A stretch of DNA of 64,000 bases, taken from Phytophthora colocasiae (taxonomy: Eukaryota > Oomycota > Peronosporomycetes > Peronosporales > Peronosporaceae). Position 1 is the first letter of the stretch. Every line of letters begins with the position of its first letter. This document shows, in pieces, positions 20,644-35,600 of this stretch. The stretch covers positions 2,480,001-2,544,000 of the forward strand of contig JAGKQI010000098.1 of assembly GCA_018806915.1 (NCBI GenBank), read 5' to 3'. The position numbers were made by a program, and so were the translations under genes. A model generated the notes under the pieces. That model saw only the letters and a list, made by a program, of their open reading frames with translations, was not told the origin of the DNA and searched no databases.

Positions 20644-23600
20644 TCACCGCGTGCTACGGTGCAGGAGGATAGTCGACATCCGACAGTTTACGTCCTCGCA
20701 GTCCTTCACCGTCAATTGAATCGTCCCAAGAACGCGCGATTCCTGGCCCGTAAGCGCGACGGAGAAGGTGAAGGCGTCCAGTCCTCGGAAACCGGCATCT
20801 GGAACGTATCTGACGACCCGATCACCCACCACACGCAGTAGCTTCATCGCTCGATCCCCTTCCAGTCCTACGTAGAAGTAAGGGTCCAAGTTGATTGCTG
20901 CTAGACACTCGGAGTCGCACACCAGAGATGGCAGACGTAGCTGACGCTCACTGGGATCCTGTAAAATCTGTACTGCTCCATTAGCTTCGTAGTTCAGCAT
21001 AAATTCCTTTAGTTCCCGATCTCGGAGGTTGGACGGTAGATCTGTGTAGCTGTTGGGTGAATATCTGCGGAGATACGTGTCTGCTTCAATCGAATCCAAT
21101 AACCCATTGCCATCGACGTCTAGGTGGTCGCGTTCGGTCTCGTCCAAGGTGACATACAGAGTACCATGTCGAGGAAGAGCGTGTACTTGGGCTTGGAAGT
21201 CCATAAAGTAGTCTACCGTTTCTCCTGCTTGGTTTGTGACAGATAAAACCCAGTCAGAGATTGCTCCAGCAGTAGTATTCGGTCTTGGAGGTGGCACAGT
21301 GCTTCCGTTCACTGTCAGATCCTCAATCGATAATATCCAGGAACCTTCACTAGGCATCCCACCAAATGTATAGCGAAATGGCTCTTCGGACGACCAGGTT
21401 TTACCTCCTGGGTGATACGCCGTTCGTATGGGAGTTCCACCTGCATACTGGGATAAAACGTAGCTTTGTTGAGCGAAAACTTCCACTTCAGCGATAGATA
21501 AAACTCCACGAGGATGTTCAGCTATGAGACGAACGTACTGCGCTTTAGTACCTAATGGAGCCACAACAGAAACGACACTGCGGTTTGCTTGCTTCTCGTC
21601 CACTCGGTACGAGAAGATAGCGCGATCAAACGCGTCTTTAAAGCTCTCAACGTCCATCACCGCTGGACTGTCGAATAGTAAGACCCAGAACGGGAACATT
21701 GGCTGCTCGGTGGCTTGGTCCGAAGTACTAGCACTTGGCTTGGAGATGTCACCATCTCGATAGACGAGAAGATCGCTATCATCGTCAATTGGCAGTGGAG
21801 AATCAAGCGCTACTTCTCCTGTACCTGCATTCACGTTGTTCTTGCCTACTGTTAACACCGGAGCTTGATCTAGGAACGTTATGTGCCACGTGAATGCTCC
21901 GTTAGGAGATAACGCTGGGTCTCGAGGTTCACGCGTGATAAAAACCCGAGCGTTAACTTCTTTTAGTGCTCGAATCTTCGCTTGAATAGACTCTTGTTGC
22001 CCGATTCCTGGCGTTCTAATGCGGACATTCTCGTCTTTAATCATCGCCACTGCGTTATGGTTAATTGACGCTGTTTCCAACTGCTCACCGTCAACTGTGG
22101 TAAAGATTAGCGTAAAATACCCTGTTACAGCAGTAGCACCATCGTTTGAGCCCACTCGTAGTGTATAAACACTGGAAGGAACGTCTGGATCACTAGCTAC
22201 CCAGATACGAACAGTTCCAACTGTAGTAACGTCCACAAGCTTCAGTTCCCACCACGCAGACTCGTTCTCTTCATTTGTAGGTAAAGTACGAGCTACCGTC
22301 TGAGTTGATACAGAAGCACCACGAATCTTCCCGTCAATAGCGTTCATCGGACCACAAATGCCGCTTATGGAGCTCTGTAAGGCTGTAGCTCCTCCATCTA
22401 GAGCCAAATTCCTGCCTGAATCGAAATCTCGAAAGCTGTAGTCAAAACCAACGCCACTAGTTGGATTCCGAGCTTCTGACGCGAGTTGAGCACGGTTTGG
22501 CAACACATCGGGCGTGTCCGGTTGTCCGAATGTATCTCGGACATCACAGCAGCTATCGAAGAGAATACTCGACCGGTAGCCGTGAAACACGCGCACTCGA
22601 AGATCTTGAGCTCTAGGGTGATATAGCCCACGTAAAGTCACTTGTAAGTCACGTACTAGTTGGAACTTTGAAGAAAGCCCCGACGTTCTGGAACGAATTA
22701 GATCAATATCTTCCAGATCGCTCGGGATCAGTTCCAGATCAGCATCTAACACTGGAAGTGTAGCGAATCGAGTGATCCGACCGCCATTTAACTGGATAGA
22801 GACCTTCGGATTGTAGGAAAAGTCCTCGAGAATGACATCGCTGCTTCCTATAACGTAAAGGAAAACTGTTTGCATCTTGGAACTCCGAGAAGAGTCGTAA
22901 ACGGCTACACGGGATGAATTCTGGATAGAAATTGATGGAATCCCTTGTACTTGAACGGGTGTGGACCATTCCACTACAATATCCACACTTTCCCCCATAA
23001 CGTATGATCCAGGACGCTTGTTAGTGAACACATGAGCCACTTGCGGTTGATCTGTATTGAGTCTCAACGCATGGGCGTAACTGAGACTTCTGTATAAATC
23101 TGTGGCAGTATCCAGACTGCTTTGGTCTGTGGACGGAGTGCCTTTAAAGCACCCCAACAAGTAAGGAGCAGTGTTGATCGTCACGTGATACCGATACGTT
23201 CCATCATCGCCTATACGTCCATTACAGGCGTCAAGATCTGTAGGCACTTGACCAGTTTCAGCGTAAGGTCCATACAAGGGGAACCCGTCGAACGCGAAGC
23301 CTACTAAAGGCGAAGGTTGGCCAGGTTTATCGCCTAATTCGTACAGTAAACAGTCGGGAGAAGCATAATACCTGTAGTCACCACCTGAATCCACCAGTCC
23401 GTTGCATTTATCCAGCAACACGTACGCTCGATTGGAGCTACTTAGGATATTCCCACTGTAAATATCCGAGTACGCTGAGAAAAATGGCACTCCATTTACC
23501 ATGACTCCAATGGGGATATCTCGAGGAAGCGACGTGGTAGACGCAGCTATCACCGGGTTTCTTGGGAATTGGAACACGTAGTTTTGTGCATGGACGCTGA

Positions 23601-26600
23601 ATCGGTTATACGGGTTTGGGAATGGTCCATACCTGCTTCCTTTTGAAGGAACTCCTTTGGTGCGAACGATCACAGTTGATGACGTGTACACAACCTTAAC
23701 ATTAACAGGGTTTAACCACATATCCGCGTGGTCAATGGTCGGATTCTCGTCGATAACGAAGCTGTTAAACTTGGCCAATTCCGATAGAGATAGCCCTTCC
23801 ACTGCGGAAATATTAGCTGGATACCGGAAGACAGAGAGTGGGTCCTGTGCATCAAGGCCTTTTAAACAAGGCATAAAAGGTGAGTCCGAAGGGACTAGAT
23901 GGTAAATGTACTGTCCGTTTGGTAGTATACGTCCATGGCATTCGTCTAAATCATTGGGTAGTTTTCCATTTTCATCGTAAAATCCGTAGATTGGAAAGCC
24001 ATCGAGTGCGTAGGCGACAATAACCGACGGAAGGGTAGGAACTTGCGCTTTACCATTTGATTCGTGGACTTCAGTAAGGTAACAATTTGGTATGCTCACG
24101 TAGAAATAGTGTCCATTGGAATCAATCGCCCCACCACATTCGTCTGTAATTTGAGCACTTTTGTTGCTGTTCTTGAACAAAATTCCATTCAGAAAGACGC
24201 CAACAAACTTGTCAACAGAAGGTTTCAGAGCCAAACTTCGCTGAGTCGGGAATCGCTGGAGCTCAATGAAGAACTTGTGCTCTTTAATTTTACTGCGGAG
24301 ACTTGAATCGTGGCTTGGGATCCCGTTGCTGTAGATGTTGAGAGCTTTTAGCTGCTGCGAGGTGCTGAATTCGTTCTTTAACGGGCGAATTTGAGTCAAA
24401 TCTGCGTCTAGAACTCCAGTAGTTGGCTCTACCTGCGAAACGTAGATAATGTCGTCGCTTGTAGTCGTAAAACGAATTTCCGCCCAGTCGTTCACCTCAG
24501 GAAGGTCCAGTACAGCGTCAGTAACTGGAAAAGTCGATGATCGCTTAATACTACCAGCACCTAGATCCAAAGCATTCGCTGATCGTGAGCAAATGACCAT
24601 TTTGTCCCATTTCCGCTCAAGAGAAGCACTGCGGTCAGCTAGAGGGCACGGTCTGTACTCCAATCGATCCATTTTATCTCCAACTCGGACTTTGTATTCG
24701 AAAAGAAGGATGGAAGTGCCAGAACCAGACACATACACAGCCTTCTTGTTCTCTTCATTTGGGTGTGAGTTCCCTGTAAGCAGAAGTAGCGTAGGTTTAG
24801 ACCCACTCACAGTTACTGGAGTGGAAAACGTCATTGAGAGTGTAATTGTATCCCCAACCGTGTAAATTCCATCAGCCATTGGACTTCCGACACTGAGAAC
24901 TCGTGGAGGGTCCAGCGTATCAATGTGAATGTCTCGATTGTTACTGAGACTACCAGTAGCTCCAGACACAGGCAACCGAAGCGAAACAAACCGGTATTTC
25001 TGAGCTGCTGCAGTTAAATGAGCCCCTGGAACTGTTAAAGAGAGGGAATCCACACCGGAATAATCCAATGGGAGCGCCATATCACCCGTGCGAGTTGTAT
25101 ACGTGAATTTCAGGACATTTGTCCCTGATCCTCCCGTGTATATAGCATATGGCTCCATTGAGCTACCAAGTTTCGCATTTACTGGAGTATTTGAAGCGAT
25201 TGCCAGTCGTACACGAGGTAAAACACCACTCGGAACCAGAACAGCTTCGGAAAACGTGATACTGATGTCGATCACTTGACCAGCGCCATAGACTCCGTTC
25301 ATTGTGTCCGAAGACACAGACGTAACTCGAGGCGATAAAGCGTCAATTCGAAGTGAAGAAGAAGAGCTGAGGCTGTTAGCTGATCCTGGCAATGGTAAAA
25401 CGTTCGAAGCTTGAAGAGAAGGCACTGTGGTTGACTGCAGGATGGAACATTGTAAACTGTTGGATCCAGTGTAGTCGAGTTGTGCTGAGTGATCCCCTGA
25501 GAGGACCATGTACTCGAATTCAAGTTGACTTGAGGTCGAGCCCCCAATATACATCGCTTTCCGGAACTCTGCGTCCCCCACAGCGAGTGTTAACGCGCAA
25601 GACTGGGAAGCAACGGCACTAACGAATACTGGGAAGGAAAACCTCACTTGAATCCGAATTTTATCGTTAAGTCCGTAGTTTCCATCTCGACTGGCTGAAC
25701 GGACATCCAGAACAGTAGGAGGCGTGGAAATGACAATAATCGCAGACGAATAGGACAAACTCCCTTTGGTTCCAGGCACTGGGAGCGCTAAGTTGGCTTG
25801 TTTTGTTGGTGTAGTTGCCAACGCAAAGATCGATCCAGTTAGAGAAGTTATACTGACGTACTCCAATTTGAAAGAAGAATCGCCATTCTGAATCTGAATC
25901 GTAAACACGAGCGTGTTTGTTTTGTCGCCTGATGTGTAAGTTGCTGCTTGGGTTCCTCCTTGGAATTGAAGAAGAAGAGAAGGAACAGAAGCAGCTTGAA
26001 GAACGATTTGGCGAGAAAACTCCACTGCGACGTGTAAAGTATCGCCAACGCCGTAAGAACCATCGCGTTCTTGGCAGTAAACACGCTGAACAATAGGTGA
26101 AACGGAGGAGATTTTGATCTGGACAGTGGCTGAGAGACTCCCAGGCTCATTCGGGGCTGCAAGACGTAGTGGCACATAAATCCCATCATGATCCGAAATA
26201 ACCCCTCCGTTTAACATTAACGCACTTTGAGAAGCAGCTTCCAGCACGTCACAAGTGTCACCATCGATCACGATATAATCGAATTTAAGCTCGGAAGTTC
26301 CCGTTCCTCCACTGTAAGTTGCATTTCTCCCAGTATTCAGTTTCAATCGAGGAGCTCCTTGAACGGTTGTCGGCCCTGTAAAAACAACAGAAATCACGAT
26401 CTTTTGTCCAGGAGAGTACACACCACTCGGAACGTTGGCACGAACAGCTTTCACTCGGAATCCGTCCGTTCTAACGAAGATCTTCCTGCTATTTCCCACG
26501 AGACTCAGCACAGCATCTGCACGTACAGCAACACCAGGAACAGGAAGAAGGAGATTCGCTCCTAACACTAGACTGGACGAACGTCCGAAGATCTGAGCTG

Positions 26601-29600
26601 GGTTTCGCAGGAATTCTTTACCTAGAAGAAGAGGACGGAGAATGAGAGACTTCTCATTCCAAATATCCAATGCCAAGTTCCGAGAATTGTCTCCTTGTTT
26701 TGGAAAATACGAGAACCGGAGGATATTCGTGTCGGATCCGTCCACGTAAACTGCAGTACGTTGATACTCGGAAGGAACGTTGAGAATGAGTTCAGGAACG
26801 CCAATTACTACCACTCGACGGGAAAATACCACCAAAATATCGATCTTCTCTCCAATATCGTACGTTCCGTCGATTGCAGTCGATCGGATGTCTGTAATAG
26901 TGGGTGGAATAGAGTCCACGACTATATTTTTGTTGACAGATAGAGAACCGACGAGCCCTGGAGCAGGTAAAGCAATCACAGCCGATGTAAACGGGTTCGT
27001 AGAAAATCGTTTGATCTCGGAACCACCGGAAAGTTGTAAAGACTTGACGAAATACGCTTTATCCTCTCCAACCCGATCGTCCACGACGTCCAACCGTGCA
27101 CTAGAGTCTCCAATCTGGACAATGTACTCAAAAGTGAGCTTGTTCGTCTTGTTTCCTGACTTGACGGGGACTTGACTTGGTGTTCCTCCTCCAGTATCCA
27201 GCAATAGTACAGGAAAACCAAAGACTACAACTGGTAAAGTGAATACAACATCAACGAGAATTTTATCTCCAGGGTAGTAGTTCCCATTGAAGGTTGATGA
27301 AGTAACCGAGACGACGCTGGGTTGTGTGGGTTTAATCACAATAGCTCGAGTTCCACTGAGCGAATTTGCTGACGTAGGCTGAGGAAGTGTAAGAACAGCG
27401 TCTGTAACTGGACGCGTGGCGTTCCTCTTGATACTCCACGTACTGCCGTTAAGAGCGAGTGAAGCCGAGTCCATATAGTCTAGTTTTTCACAATAATCCT
27501 GCTGAGTTGTCGTGTACTCGAACGTAAGGACATTTGAACCAGAGCCTCCAACGTATATCGCTACCCCCTGAGAACTGGTTAGCAAATGAAGTTCATCTGT
27601 ACGGAGATTGAGTATCGGGGGTCTCGCTTTATCGCCTTGAGTCACTATCACCGGACAAGAGAACGTCACTTGGATCTGAAGAAGTTCTCCAACGCCGTAT
27701 TCTCCCGATGGATTCACAGTTGAAACACTCACAACTGTAGGTGGCGTCGTGTCGATCGTTAGTTTGTTGTTGTAGCTTAAACTTCTTATGTTTCCAGAGC
27801 CCGGGAACAGCAGGAAGTCTGGATTTCGACCGTAGAGATCTCGGATCACTGCACCATTGAGTTTTAGAGCATCTTGGCCTAAGATTTCCAGTTGAGGCGA
27901 GGTTTCCCCCGGCTGAACAATGTACGTGAACGATAGGACAGTCGTGGTGAAGCCGCTTTTGTCAATGCATGCAGCGTATCCGATCGGATTCGACTGTGTG
28001 GCCAATAGAAGGATTGGAGCTCCTGTTAGCACCTCTCCGTAGTTTTTAGCAGTTGTCCCGGGTGTTCGAGGCACAGCTGCATAGTGTCGAAAGCGTAGTT
28101 TGATAGAATATCCATCGTACTCTGTCCATATAAGCCCTGCTTGAGCTTTACTGGAACATACGAGAGTAGAATCAATACTGTCACGCTGTGGGTTGTGGTT
28201 TAAATCGCTTTGACTCGTAACTTGGCTCCAACCAGTGTACACATTGGCTTCAGATGGAAGTGTAGCCATTTTCACCACGAAAGCACTGTCGGTCGGGTCA
28301 TCCCCCTCCAGATCCAGCCAGGATGAGTAAATATTGTCTCCACATGAGACGAATCTCTGCTCCATCGTGTTCAGTTTCGCTTGGTCGGTAGTTTTCGCGC
28401 TGTTAATCGTTTGAGGGATACTACCAGTATCAGAAGCTTCCCAATCCAAACCGAGAACTTGACCAGTAACGACCTCCGACACGTTACTAGTAGCAGTATC
28501 TCGATACCACGAGACCAATAGAGCCAAATCTTCTATCCCCTTTCGTCTCACTGCAAATTGAGGTTTATAAGCAGAGAGAAAACTATAAGCAGGGTACGTG
28601 GACGGAAGAGCGTTCAAATACGTCCACGTCGAGAAATCTCGGTTCTGGATGTTGCGTCTAGCGATCTGAATTTCGTACACTCCATTTGCATTCATCTCCG
28701 ACCACGAAACGTACATTCTGCCACGATAAACCACAGCTACGGGGTCGTCTGCATCCATTAGTGGATTTTGATTCAGTCCTTTGTCAAGTTGATTGCCATC
28801 GTGGAAGATCCAAAGTGGTGCGTCATAGTCATCATTTCGAATAGCAACACGAATTTGTCCGACTAACCCATTTCCTCCCACTGGGAGGGATTTCTCTCTC
28901 CATACCATCACAAGCTCCAGATTGTACACTAGTAATACTGGATCACTAGCAGCCATTGCAAAGTTCTTGTTAGCACCCATATTAGGGATCAAAGTCCACG
29001 GGTACGTAGACGCCAGACCTTCGTAGACCGCACAGTAAATCAATCCTCCTTCGTCCCAAGCTGCGTATAAATTATCCTTCCACACAGTCATCCCCACTTT
29101 CTCGATAAACGTAGTAGGGAGGCGATTAACAGGAGAGATCGATGCAGTCGTAACAGAATCGAGAGAAGCACTGGAAAAGACGCCTAAGTACAGGAAACTC
29201 GTCGTAGGAGCATGCATTACCTCTCTCTCCGTCCACATCACGTAAATATTATTCTGGAACTCCAAAGCTGCTGGATTGCGAGCGTGCCAATCCTGATTTC
29301 GATTTAAGCCGGACAATAGCACAATTTCCTTGGAGAAACTCACTTGGATCTCAATCAACTCTCCAGCTCCATACACTCCATCTTGATGGTTTGAAGCCAG
29401 CTTTACAGTTGCTGGAACGGAATACGCGTCAATTTTAAGCACAGCATTGCTGGTTGTAAGTCTTGGAAGAAGTAAAGTCGCTCGGACGGACATCGTCGAA
29501 GATACACAATAAATACCCGCACCCTGGAGAACGTTAACGTTCGGAAAAGCGAGGTTGGTACTGTAGTCGTCCGTCTCAATGTGATAGAGGAAAGAAACTT

Positions 29601-32600
29601 GATTCGGCTGTGGTTGGTTGACGTATTTTGCGAATCGATTGGGAATAACATCTCCATTTGGACGCAAAGATCCCGTCGCTAACTCCACAGTTGGAGATCC
29701 GACCACAACGACTGGGCGGCTAAAGACGAGATGAAAGAGGATTTCACCTGGAGCTACAGACAACGGACTCGCTACGGATGGGAAACCAACTCCATATGTG
29801 CCTGCAGCAGAATCAGACACGAAATCCACAATCTGAGCTGGAGTTCCATCAATTTTCAGCGTTTTCAGCTGGGAAAGACTCTCCGGGGCTGTGGAAAGTG
29901 GTAAAGCAACGCTTGCTAGGGTCGTTGGGGAGCTAGACTGGCGTAAAATCGTTCCTCCATTGAGAGAAATTGAAGTGCTGGTGACACCCAATACTGAAGC
30001 ACTGTCACCAACTTTGACAGTGTACTGGAACATAAGTTGATTGCCGATAGATCTTGATACTAGGGCTTCTTGGGCAGCGGATGAAGGCTGAAGTGGATCA
30101 CACAAGTCGGATACTGTAGGTTGTATAGCAAGTGGTACGTCCAGGACTATAGTGGAATCGAAGACGACCTCAAATCGATTCCCGTTCTTCTTTGGAGTCT
30201 TTGAAATCGATAAAATACCGATCTTCTTAATGGCTTTGATCGCAAGAAGACGATTTTTCAACGACGTATCATCAGGACCATCCGGATCATCAAAGTCAAT
30301 ACATCCGGACGTTTCTCCATTGTAAACAACAGCAAATTGTCCCGACGTAACAGGAACAATAGCATCCACTCCGACGTCAATCAACTGGCGATACCCAGCG
30401 TACGAGAATGTTGCAGTTCCACCCGAATTCAATGCTAATGACGGCGTCCCGGTCACTGAAATGTCCGCAGAGTAGGTCACAACGATATCCAGAATATCTC
30501 CTGGCCCATATCCAACATCCCCTGCCGCTGTATCTGGTCGACTGGAAGAGATTTTCAGAATCGTTGGTACTGTAGTGTCGACAACCAAGGCGTTATTCCC
30601 TGCTAAACTTGCGCTTATCAACATTGGGAGAGTTGTATCAGCGTCAATCCTTGAGCCAGAGCAGGCGGCACATCGGATCTTTGAAACAGGAACTGTAAAC
30701 GTCCTCAAAGCTGTGGACGATGCGTAGTTTAAATCTGCAGAAGTGTCTCCCATCTGAACTTCATAGTAGAAAGTCAGCACTTGCGATCCGCTGCCGGTAG
30801 TATAAACTGCTTCTCCGTTCGAATTCAGTTCCAGAACCGGTTTTCCCTCGACTAAAACGTTTTCCGAGAACTCAACTAGCACGAGAATGACATCTCCAGC
30901 TGCATAAGTGTCATCAATCGTAGAGGAATATACCCGACGTACGACTGGAATTTTATCCGCTCTTACCACAGACAATATCGTTTTCCCATCTCGTGATGGC
31001 AATGGGAGTGGAGGTGGGAGTTCCAAGCTTGCTGGGAGTGTTGGAAGCAAAGAAGATCGAAGAATATTCCCAGTTAATGCCGTTGTGCTCTTGTACGTGA
31101 GAGAAGTAGCTTCGTCAGTAGACTGGACCAAATAACGGAACGAAAGTGCCTCCGATTTCGCTCGAGACACTTTAAAAGCGGCATTAGACGACACAGAGAG
31201 CCCCGAACATGGTCCTGAGACCCCACCTGCTCCTTTACACGTGAAAGCAGTGCAAGCAGCATTTGTGAAGGCAAGTAGTGGCTTCTTAGCGTCGTCTAGA
31301 CTAGCAAAACTGACGTAAAACTTAGATCCATAGACAAAAGTTGAAGGATCTTTTACCACCTCAACTTGAATAATCCTATCGCTTTCGAGATCTTTCAAAA
31401 CTGCCTCCATTGAGTTTGTAGGTCCTCTTCCACGTAAATTCCAAGGGATACATCCACTTGTGACGTCTCCCAGTTTAATCTTTATCTCCCCCGTTAAAAT
31501 CTCGGAATTTGCTGTAATATCAATCGTTTGCGTACTAGCCGAAAGACCTGCACAACTTGACGAATCTGCTGAGACTAAATCCAACATATCTCCGCTATTG
31601 CGGAATTCGATAGTGTAGCGGTAGCCATTGAGAAACTTCCGTCTGGTAGCGGAGCGAATTCCAATAGTATTTATCACCGAGATCTCTTCCAGTTTTGAGA
31701 TGATTTCCTGCACTCCATCTACATCATCAGACATCAGTTGGATACAGTTCGTAGTGTAGATCGGTGCCACTCCAACACCAGTAGAAAAATCTCCATAAGA
31801 CATGCGAAATCCTCCTCCAAGCACTGAACTTGCCATGTAAACACCAACATCAAACTCCTGTAAAGCACTTCGAGTCGTATACAAAGCATCTCGAACTGTA
31901 GTGCCAATATCCATCTTTAATGTAGGAGTCCCAGTTTGAACCACAACTGGAAAGGAGAAACGAACCACAGCATCCACAACTCCAGCTGCTGTTCGGATAT
32001 CCGAGTTTTCGTTCGGCCGCACGAGATTAATGCCACACGTGAAAGGAGTTGGAGGAGATGAACACGTGAACTTTTCACATTCTCTACCGGAAGTTGGCTT
32101 GACTTGAAGAGGAAGTAGACCCAAAGTAGGAAATGTAAAGGTTATTGTGTACCGATAACCGTCGTGGAAAGCTGTAGAATCTATCGTGACAGAGGCTTGT
32201 AAAGCCAATCCCGTCATCGATTGCAACGCAGATTGGAGTGAACCCGTTCCAGTTGCTGGCGCTTTCGCATCGATACATTTTGTCTCCAAATAGTCCCCGT
32301 ACATCAGTTTGTACGCTCCATGTGTGATTTTTCCGACGTTTAATACGTCGATAGTCTGTACAGTATTCACAGAAGTAATGGAAGAGTGGATATCGCCAGC
32401 TAAAGTCACATCTTGCACCATTGGACTGGACGTTTCCACTCGGATCGAGTGACCAAAGTCCAATGATCCAGGCGTGTTCAACTCTGGTAGAAGCAAATTG
32501 GCTGAAGTAGCTGAGGCACTGGACTGCCGTAGAATGCACCCTTGAGCGATAGGTTGCCACTCTTTGACTGTAGCATCCAACGCACTACTTCTGATGTGGA

Positions 32601-35600
32601 TTTTCCCATTCGAAAGAGATTCTTGCCAAACTGCGAATATTGTGTCTGGAGATTGGCGAAAAGCGACAATTGGCCGTGTACCAGCCCGAGAAGCATCGTA
32701 ATTCACAGCAGAAAGCTTTCTCCCTCCGTCCAAGAACTTCCAGGCTGGAACTGCCCCTGATACAAGCGAAGCCACTCGAATTTGAGTAGCAGTTGTGGTA
32801 CTTTCCACTTCGTCCCAAGTGGCGACTAAAGTCTCCATCGTTCCTTGTAGTTGCACTGCCAGTTTGAGATTCTGAGCTGCCTGACTTGAGTTAAAGTTCA
32901 AGCCATTTCCACTGTCAAGTCTTGTCCACTGCGGTGTCGTGAGATCTCCGTTAAATTTCTTCACAAAGACTGACGATCCTGCAGTTCCTGTGGTTTCTTG
33001 CCACCCCACAACAATATTTGAGCTTCCTATACACTTAATCGACGGGGACTTAGCTACCTTTTGAGTATTAATGTTGAGGCCGATTGCTCCGTTGCCATCG
33101 ATAAATTTCCACAATGGTGAAGCATCTGTCCCAGTTTGTACAGCTACTCGAATTTGTGCTGTGTTCGTAGTAGTGGAAGTTTCAGACCATACAGCGTACA
33201 GAAGATTCCCAACACTCCCTTTAGACGCACAAGAACACAAACGTACGCTCTGTGCGGATTGAGTAGAAGCAAAATTTAGTCCACGAGAGTTCTGGTTGCC
33301 ATCAACAAACGTCCAGACAGGTGATGAGTCGATGCCATTGAAAACGGCAACTCGAATTTGAGTAATTCCCGTCGAAGTTTCGCGCCAAGCTGCGTACAAT
33401 TTGGACTGGTGTACAACAGCCTGAGGTCCAGCAGCATTTGCAGTCGCCACTTTGTTAAGTCCGGAACTGGTGTCTACGAATGTCCATTGAGCTGGAGAGT
33501 TTTGCGTTGAGCGGCTCGAGAGAACTGCCACTCGGATCTGTGTCGGACTGTTAACAGCTGCACTAGCCTCCGCCCAAATGAGGTAAAGCTTTGACGAAAA
33601 CGTGACCAGCTCGGGGGCATTTGCATCCATGTTCGAAGCGAAATTCACAGTAGAAGACGCTCCTCCACCATCTTCAAAGCTCGCGATAGGTGGGAATTGT
33701 TGCAATTTGAAAAACTTCACTCGGATCTGTCGAGTACCAGCAGACGTCATTTCTGCCCAACTGATAACCAGGAAATCGCCGAACAGCACAGTGCTCAGTG
33801 ATCCTGCGTTCTGTGTTGGATCGCGGTTTAATCCATTTCCCCCTGAACATTTTAATGCTGTCCTTCCGAAATACGAAAGCTTTCTCGTAGATTGTCCAGC
33901 TACTATTGTGAATGAGAAATACACGGCGTAGTCCTCCCCTGCAACGTACGTAGCAGGGCTACCAATCCCCGTTCCAGCATTTAACAGCAACGATGGAATT
34001 CCGGAACCAACGGATGTATCAGGCACCACAACCGGATAATTAAACCGCACTGATACGGCAACAGTATCTCCAATTGTAATCACTTGGTCTTGTGTCCGTG
34101 TGGCTACTGCTGCAACGACAGGAGGTGCAGTTTGAACGAATAAATTGTCCTGAAGCTTCAGTTTACTCCGTTCTGGAGGGGGTAAAAGAGTCGACGAAAG
34201 CTTCAAACTAACGGCTCCTTTGATAATTGCGCCGTTGGGTATCAACGAGTATTTATCCGGATACAGCACTTGTCCAGGGATATCTGTTTGTTGAACGACG
34301 TAAGTGAAAGTTAACGTGTCAGTTCCAGTTCCAGATTGATACAGAGCCTGGTTTCCAGAAGTAGTTTTTAAAATTGGGGAGCCCCCAGTAACATCCACAT
34401 TAACGTTGGTAGAATATTTAACCAGGAGGTCTATCGACTCTCCAACGCCATAAGTTCCTTCTTCATGCGAAGTCGTCACATCCGTCACAATCTCACATCC
34501 CTGGTTAATCTCAATCCCTTTGGAAGATAGTCCAGCTACAGGTAAATCCAGCACTGCAGGCAATAAGGGAGCTGCGGCTTTTCTTCTAATCCAACCGAGA
34601 GCTGATCCGTAAGCAGCTCGTAAAGAATTCACGTCTTTCACGTCAAAACTTGCAACTTGGTCGTCTTCGAGACAATTAAACTTAAACTTTAACGATGCCG
34701 AGCCACTTCCTTCAGTATAGACAGCAAGTCTTTCCACTCCTGCGCTGACAATGTTTGAGAGAATGGAAGCTGTGGAGGAAACAACCACGGGCAAGTCAAA
34801 AATCACTTGCAAGTAAATTTCGTCTCCAGCTTTGTACACTCCGTCCCGGGTGATCGACTTCACTTGAGTAACCCGAGGAGCAACGGTGTTAATGACGAGG
34901 TTCGCAGAGTTACTGAGGCTTCCAGAGGTACCAGGTGTAGCGAGAGTAAGGTCTGCATTCGTAAAGGGAGTACTGGACATTCGCTTAATCGATCCCGAGC
35001 CAACTTGTAAAGCTGTAGTGGAAATATACGCGAGACGAGATGAAATGTCCCCGATTTGCACTGTGTAGATAAAAGTGAGCACTTTCGATCCACTGCCACT
35101 TGAATACTTCGCTGGACGAAATCCTGGGGAAAAAATGGGGATATTCGCTCGGTTTGACAGATCGGCTGGATCGACTTTTGTAGCTGTGTAAGTTTCTACC
35201 ATCGTCACTTCATCTCTTAGAACGGAATCGACAGTCAGAATCTGGCCGCCAATTTTGAATTGAAGCCCCTTGCTTATAGCTGTAGAGAGGTCGAGATAAT
35301 ATGAGGGAAAGACGACCGTCTTGCTGGACAGTAATGTCGGAGCTTCGAGAACAAATTGACCCGGGAATAAATCAACGGAGCCAGTACTCAATAACAGTTG
35401 AGGAGTGCCCGTCACCACTACGGGGGTATCAAAAGTGACAATAACTGGGATACTATCTCCAGCAGTGTACGTTCCATCAGCTGACGTTGTTGTCACGCCT
35501 AAAATCTTCGGGTTTGTGGTATCAATGATCATATTCTTGTTGACTGAAAGACTCCCAGTGTCTCCGTTCGCTGGAAGCTTCAGCACAGCGTCAGTAGTAG

